From Algibacter sp045066735 (lineage in GTDB: Bacteria > Bacteroidota > Bacteroidia > Flavobacteriales > Flavobacteriaceae), in the NCBI RefSeq assembly GCF_045066735.1, contig NZ_JBISHH010000024.1, positions 744,001-808,000 of the forward strand: a DNA stretch of 64,000 nucleotides, written 5' to 3'. How positions within the stretch are numbered: the stretch's first letter is position 1; every line of letters starts with the position of its first letter. A program made the position numbers and the translations under genes. Of the stretch, positions 61,153 through 64,000 are shown piece after piece. Below the pieces are notes generated by a model that did no database searches, was not told where the DNA came from, and saw nothing but the letters and a program-made list of their open reading frames with translations.

Positions 61153-61627
61153 CGAAATAGGTTTCTAATGTTTTAAAGCGGTGTTCAAAAATAGTTATTA
61201 ATTGTTTTTTGATAAACAAGGTTTGTGCTAAGTGCCCTAAAAAACCGAGCGGTATTTTGTATGAAATTTTATCTTTCATTAATGTTTTTCCATTTGTTTG
61301 GCTATAAAACCAATGCTCGTGGTGCCACATTTTGTATGGGCCAAAACGTTGCTCGTCTATGAAAAAAGATTCGTTTTCAACATGTGTAATTTCCGTAACC
61401 CAATTAGATTTTATGCCTGGTAGAATACCAACTTTATAAGTTATTATTTGTCCAGCATAAGCTTTTTTATCAACTTCAGATGTGATTTTAAAACCCATTT
61501 CTGAAGGTGTAATTTTTTCTAGATTATTAGGAGAACTAAAAAATGACCAAGCTTCGCGAATTGGTATATTAATTTCTTGTGTTGTTTCTAAGGTATAGAT
61601 TCCAGAGTGTTTTTTTATTGTAATCAT
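61142..61627 (-). CDS. SRPBCC superfamily (START-like) protein
   Basis: 161 residues forming a helix-grip cavity: 'IPIREAWSFFSSPNNLEKIT', 'GPYKMWHHEHWFYSQTNGKT' and 'DKISYKIPLGFLGHLAQTLF'. Such proteins bind lipids, polyketides or other hydrophobic ligands; this subgroup is frequently encoded next to photolyase genes. No signal peptide. The ligand is unknown. Confidence 0.88.
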   Translation of the reverse strand: MITIKKHSGIYTLETTQEINIPIREAWSFFSSPNNLEKITPSEMGFKITSEVDKKAYAGQIITYKVGILPGIKSNWVTEITHVENESFFIDEQRFGPYKMWHHEHWFYSQTNGKTLMKDKISYKIPLGFLGHLAQTLFIKKQLITIFEHRFKTLETYFDEK

Positions 61628-61638
61628 AAAAATATAAC

Positions 61639-62316
61639 TTAGATTTTTAGACTTGTAATACCGGCATCTATGGGGAAAGTTTGTCCAGAAATTGATTTGG
61701 CATCGCTAGATAATAAGTATTTGGTTAATGCGGCAACCTCAGTTGGGTTTAAAATAGATTTTAAAGGGTGGCGTTCGCTCATGGTTTCTCTTTGTTTATC
61801 ATTTCGTAATAAGCGAGAGGCTAATGGCGTATCTGTTATGGTTGGTGCAATAATATTGAAGCGTATTTTGGTGGCATATTCGGCCGCTAACGATTTGGTT
61901 AAACCTTCCAAAGCTGCTTTGCTTGTTGCAATACTTGCGTGGAAAGGCATACCCATTTGTGTTGCTACACTACTGAATAAAACCACACTTCCGTGGCCTT
62001 CAATTAAAGCCTTTTCGTAATGTTTTATAGTTTTTATAGCTCCTAAAACGTTAATGTTGAAATCGTTTTTAAAATCGTCGATGTTTAATCTGGATAGTGC
62101 TTTTAGGTTTATGCTTCCTGGGCAATACACTAGAGCGTCTATAGTGTCAATTTCAGGTAAATCATCTTCTAAAATATCTAAATTGTACTGAGTAATTGTA
62201 GAAGATGTTTCTATACTAGTACGACTTATGTTTATAATGCTGTACGTGTCTTTTAAAGTGTTTATAATGGCTTGGCCAATACCTTTGCTGCCACCAATAA
62301 TGACTAGTTTTTTCAT
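61639..62316 (-). CDS. Short-chain dehydrogenase/reductase-like protein lacking the catalytic Tyr
   Basis: 225 residues with an SDR Rossmann fold: nucleotide motif GGSKGIGQA at the N-terminus, 'FNINVLGAIKTIKHY', and SSVAT holding the catalytic-position Ser. The active-site Lys is present in IATSKAALEGL, but the position 12 residues after the Ser, where Tyr of YxxxK belongs, is Ile (codon ATT on the coding strand). It may therefore not be a classical oxidoreductase, or it may use a different mechanism. It is encoded 11 bp before the SRPBCC gene. Confidence 0.88.
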   Translation of the reverse strand: MKKLVIIGGSKGIGQAIINTLKDTYSIINISRTSIETSSTITQYNLDILEDDLPEIDTIDALVYCPGSINLKALSRLNIDDFKNDFNINVLGAIKTIKHYEKALIEGHGSVVLFSSVATQMGMPFHASIATSKAALEGLTKSLAAEYATKIRFNIIAPTITDTPLASRLLRNDKQRETMSERHPLKSILNPTEVAALTKYLLSSDAKSISGQTFPIDAGITSLKI

Positions 62317-62318
62317 AA

Positions 62319-62933
62319 TTATTTATTTGGTCTTTGGTAGGTTAATCTTTTGTTTTTTGTTGGTATAGCGTAAGTGTCTAAACCATTAATGACAGCCGTG
62401 TTTGCTTTCATTAAGTCTACAAATCCATCTTTTTCTATTAATGTATCGTTAATGTATAAATCAGTTATTTCACCTAAAATTAAGATAGTGCCATTGGCTT
62501 CTATTTCTAATTGTTGTAAAAATTTCATGCCTATTTTTATGGCAGATTGTGTTACAAAAGGCGCGTAAAATTCGTTTTTGTATTCCTCTTCCAATTTGGT
62601 TTGGTTAAATTCTGAAATATCTTGAGGATATTTAGCCGACGTATGATGAGCATCTTCAATAATATCTTCGTTAATATGGTTAATAGTATAGTAACCGGTT
62701 TCTATGATATTATCGAAAGTATGGCGTCTAACCGTTGTTGGTCTTAAAACAAATCCCAGAATTGGTGGGGCAGAACCATAATGTACAATAGAACTAAAAA
62801 CGGCCACATTTGTTATTCCTGCTTTAGATTTTGTAGCTATTAAATTTGCAGGCTTATAGCCTGTAATACTATTGATTAAGTTTATTTTGTATATATGATC
62901 TAATTGATCAATATCATTACGGCTAAAATACAT
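62319..62933 (-). CDS. Flavin reductase family protein
   Basis: 204 residues, a split-barrel flavin-binding protein: 'AKYPQDISEFNQTKLEEEYK', 'VFSSIVHYGSAPPILGFVLR', 'RHTFDNIIETGYYTINHINE'. Members reduce FMN/FAD or are flavin-binding reductases for partner oxygenases. The SDR gene begins 2 bp downstream and the ABC1 gene ends on the adjacent base. The substrate is unknown. Confidence 0.9.
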   Translation of the reverse strand: MYFSRNDIDQLDHIYKINLINSITGYKPANLIATKSKAGITNVAVFSSIVHYGSAPPILGFVLRPTTVRRHTFDNIIETGYYTINHINEDIIEDAHHTSAKYPQDISEFNQTKLEEEYKNEFYAPFVTQSAIKIGMKFLQQLEIEANGTILILGEITDLYINDTLIEKDGFVDLMKANTAVINGLDTYAIPTKNKRLTYQRPNK

Positions 62934-64000
62934 TTATAAGGTTTTATAATTATTTATTATAATATGGTTAGGTTGTAAATCGTGCATAAGGTTATACAAA
63001 CCGAAAAAGGTTCTATTAATGTATATGAAATGCTTAGAGCCTCTATTGCCATTCATTTTTTTGAGTTCTGTACTTTGCGCATATTTAGTGCTTAGTTCTG
63101 CTATTTTGTTGAAAAATGTTGGATTAGAAAAATCGAATATCTCTTGCTGCAGTGGCGTCGTGAAAAGCGATAGCATTTCATGGAACAGGTTTTTAAAGAA
63201 CACTATTTCTTCTGGTGTGTCGGTAGCTTTTAAAATTTCTAATTCGTATAATTTCTTCTCAAAAAACACTGGGTTTTCAATATTTTCTTTTTCAGCTAAT
63301 TCAAAATAAGGCACATAAAAATCTAGGGGTACTTCTTTCATACATCCAAAATCGATGGCAATTAGTTGGTTGTCTGGAGATACCAAAAAATTTCCTGGAT
63401 GTGGGTCGGCGTGCACTTTCTTTAGATTATGCATTTGAAACATGTAGAAATCCCATAATGCTTGACCGAGTTGATTTGAAACGGAAGTATCATTGTTCTT
63501 TTTAGTAAATTCGGAAATGTGAAGACCTTCCATCCAATCCATAGTCAGGATTTTATCCGATGAAAATTCTTTATAATATTTCGGGAATTTTAAATTTGGA
63601 ATATGATTACAAGCTTCAGCAATTTCAATACTTTGTTCGAGTTCGAGGGTGTAGTTTGTTTCTTCAATAAGTTTATTTTCTATTTCCTTGAAATAATCGT
63701 CAGTGCCTTCCCCTTTTATATTAAACATTCGCAATGCAATAGGCTTCACAAGAGCTAAATCTGATGAGATGCTATCTGCAACCCCTGGATATTGAATTTT
63801 TACAGCAAGTTTTTTGTTTCCTTTAGTAGCCTTATGCACTTGGCCAATACTCGCTGCGTTTACAGATTCTGCAGTAAACGTATCAAAAACTTCCGATGGT
63901 GTTTTTTTGAAATATTTTTTAAACGTTTTAGCAACCAATGGTGCAGATAATGGTGGGACAGAAAATTGTGAGAGCGAAAATTTCTCTACATATGCATTTG
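62934..64000 (-). CDS. ABC1/AarF-like atypical kinase, 5' end beyond the window
   Basis: Partial: the frame is open to the right edge (codons continue upstream of a TTG at 63938, which is not a convincing start). Visible are 'VNAASIGQVHKAT' (family signature KxGQ-like AASIGQVH), the ATP-binding Lys in KLAVKIQYPGV, 'ETNYTLELEQ', the catalytic 'HADPHPGNFLV' and the metal-binding 'LIAIDFGCMKEVP'. ABC1 proteins support ubiquinone-type lipid or quinone biosynthesis. It is the first visible gene of the operon with flavin reductase, SDR, SRPBCC and photolyase. Confidence 0.92.
   Translation of the reverse strand, partial: NAYVEKFSLSQFSVPPLSAPLVAKTFKKYFKKTPSEVFDTFTAESVNAASIGQVHKATKGNKKLAVKIQYPGVADSISSDLALVKPIALRMFNIKGEGTDDYFKEIENKLIEETNYTLELEQSIEIAEACNHIPNLKFPKYYKEFSSDKILTMDWMEGLHISEFTKKNNDTSVSNQLGQALWDFYMFQMHNLKKVHADPHPGNFLVSPDNQLIAIDFGCMKEVPLDFYVPYFELAEKENIENPVFFEKKLYELEILKATDTPEEIVFFKNLFHEMLSLFTTPLQQEIFDFSNPTFFNKIAELSTKYAQSTELKKMNGNRGSKHFIYINRTFFGLYNLMHDLQPNHIIINNYKTL

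Noticed and set aside
63936..63938. TTG as start of the ABC1 kinase
   Set aside because: The frame stays open and continues plausible sequence to the window edge, so the gene is simply cut by the window.

Overview
The window looks like a chromosomal segment from a marine-type member of the Flavobacteriaceae (Bacteroidota). This is inferred from several signs: low G+C, lipoproteins whose lipobox Cys is followed by acidic residues (C-S-D-D-D), promoters of the TTG-N(17-23)-TAnnTTTG type, and family-restricted proteins (GLPGLI, DUF4270, DUF4907, DUF5686, 2TM domain). The genus cannot be fixed from the sequence alone. No insertion sequence, prophage, CRISPR array or rRNA operon was found; there is one tRNA gene (Tyr).

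Region 1 (1-10.6 kb) is part of a xylan-utilisation locus. A surface lipoprotein with two carbohydrate-binding modules, a PKD-GH10 xylanase, a second GH10 lipoprotein, a secreted TIM-barrel isomerase-like protein and a ThuA-like protein run rightward. A facing leftward arm encodes a third GH10 lipoprotein, a GPH-type sugar symporter, a GH43 enzyme without signal peptide and a small secreted protein. Together they would bind and cut xylan outside, import oligosaccharides and finish hydrolysis inside. SusC/SusD are not in the window and may lie just upstream.

Region 2 (11-17.2 kb) is a regulatory and envelope module: LytTR response regulator, LytS-type kinase, DUF4907 protein and Kelch lipoprotein run leftward; a DUF4270 lipoprotein and an outer-membrane protein run rightward. 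The divergent promoter region carries two pairs of 21-bp-spaced repeats facing each other, which fit a LytTR operator. This is the most interesting unexplained structure in the window.

Region 3 (17-31 kb) is mostly housekeeping: DUF5686 protein, PDH E1 beta, EtfBA, bifunctional nuclease, nucleoside transporter, thymidylate synthase, a CBM48 protein, a membrane-anchored dihydrofolate reductase fusion, an FAD dehydrogenase, FabD and LspA.

Region 4 (31-49 kb) holds an orphan Cys-rich protein followed by a membrane protein, a NarL-type kinase and its regulator; an M1 peptidase; soluble and membrane pyrophosphatases side by side; an App1 phosphatase; a deoxynucleoside kinase; a GLPGLI/TonB-receptor-like pair; tRNA-Tyr; a PBP4-like carboxypeptidase; and an FKBP isomerase.

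Region 5 (48-64 kb) has the GTPases Era and Der, an M3 peptidase behind an 11-bp inverted repeat, the TPM/TPM/LemA/MerR/M23 cluster, AlaS, and a tightly packed leftward operon of photolyase, SRPBCC protein, an SDR lacking its catalytic Tyr, a flavin reductase and an ABC1 kinase that runs off the right edge. The last set looks like a light or oxidative-stress operon.
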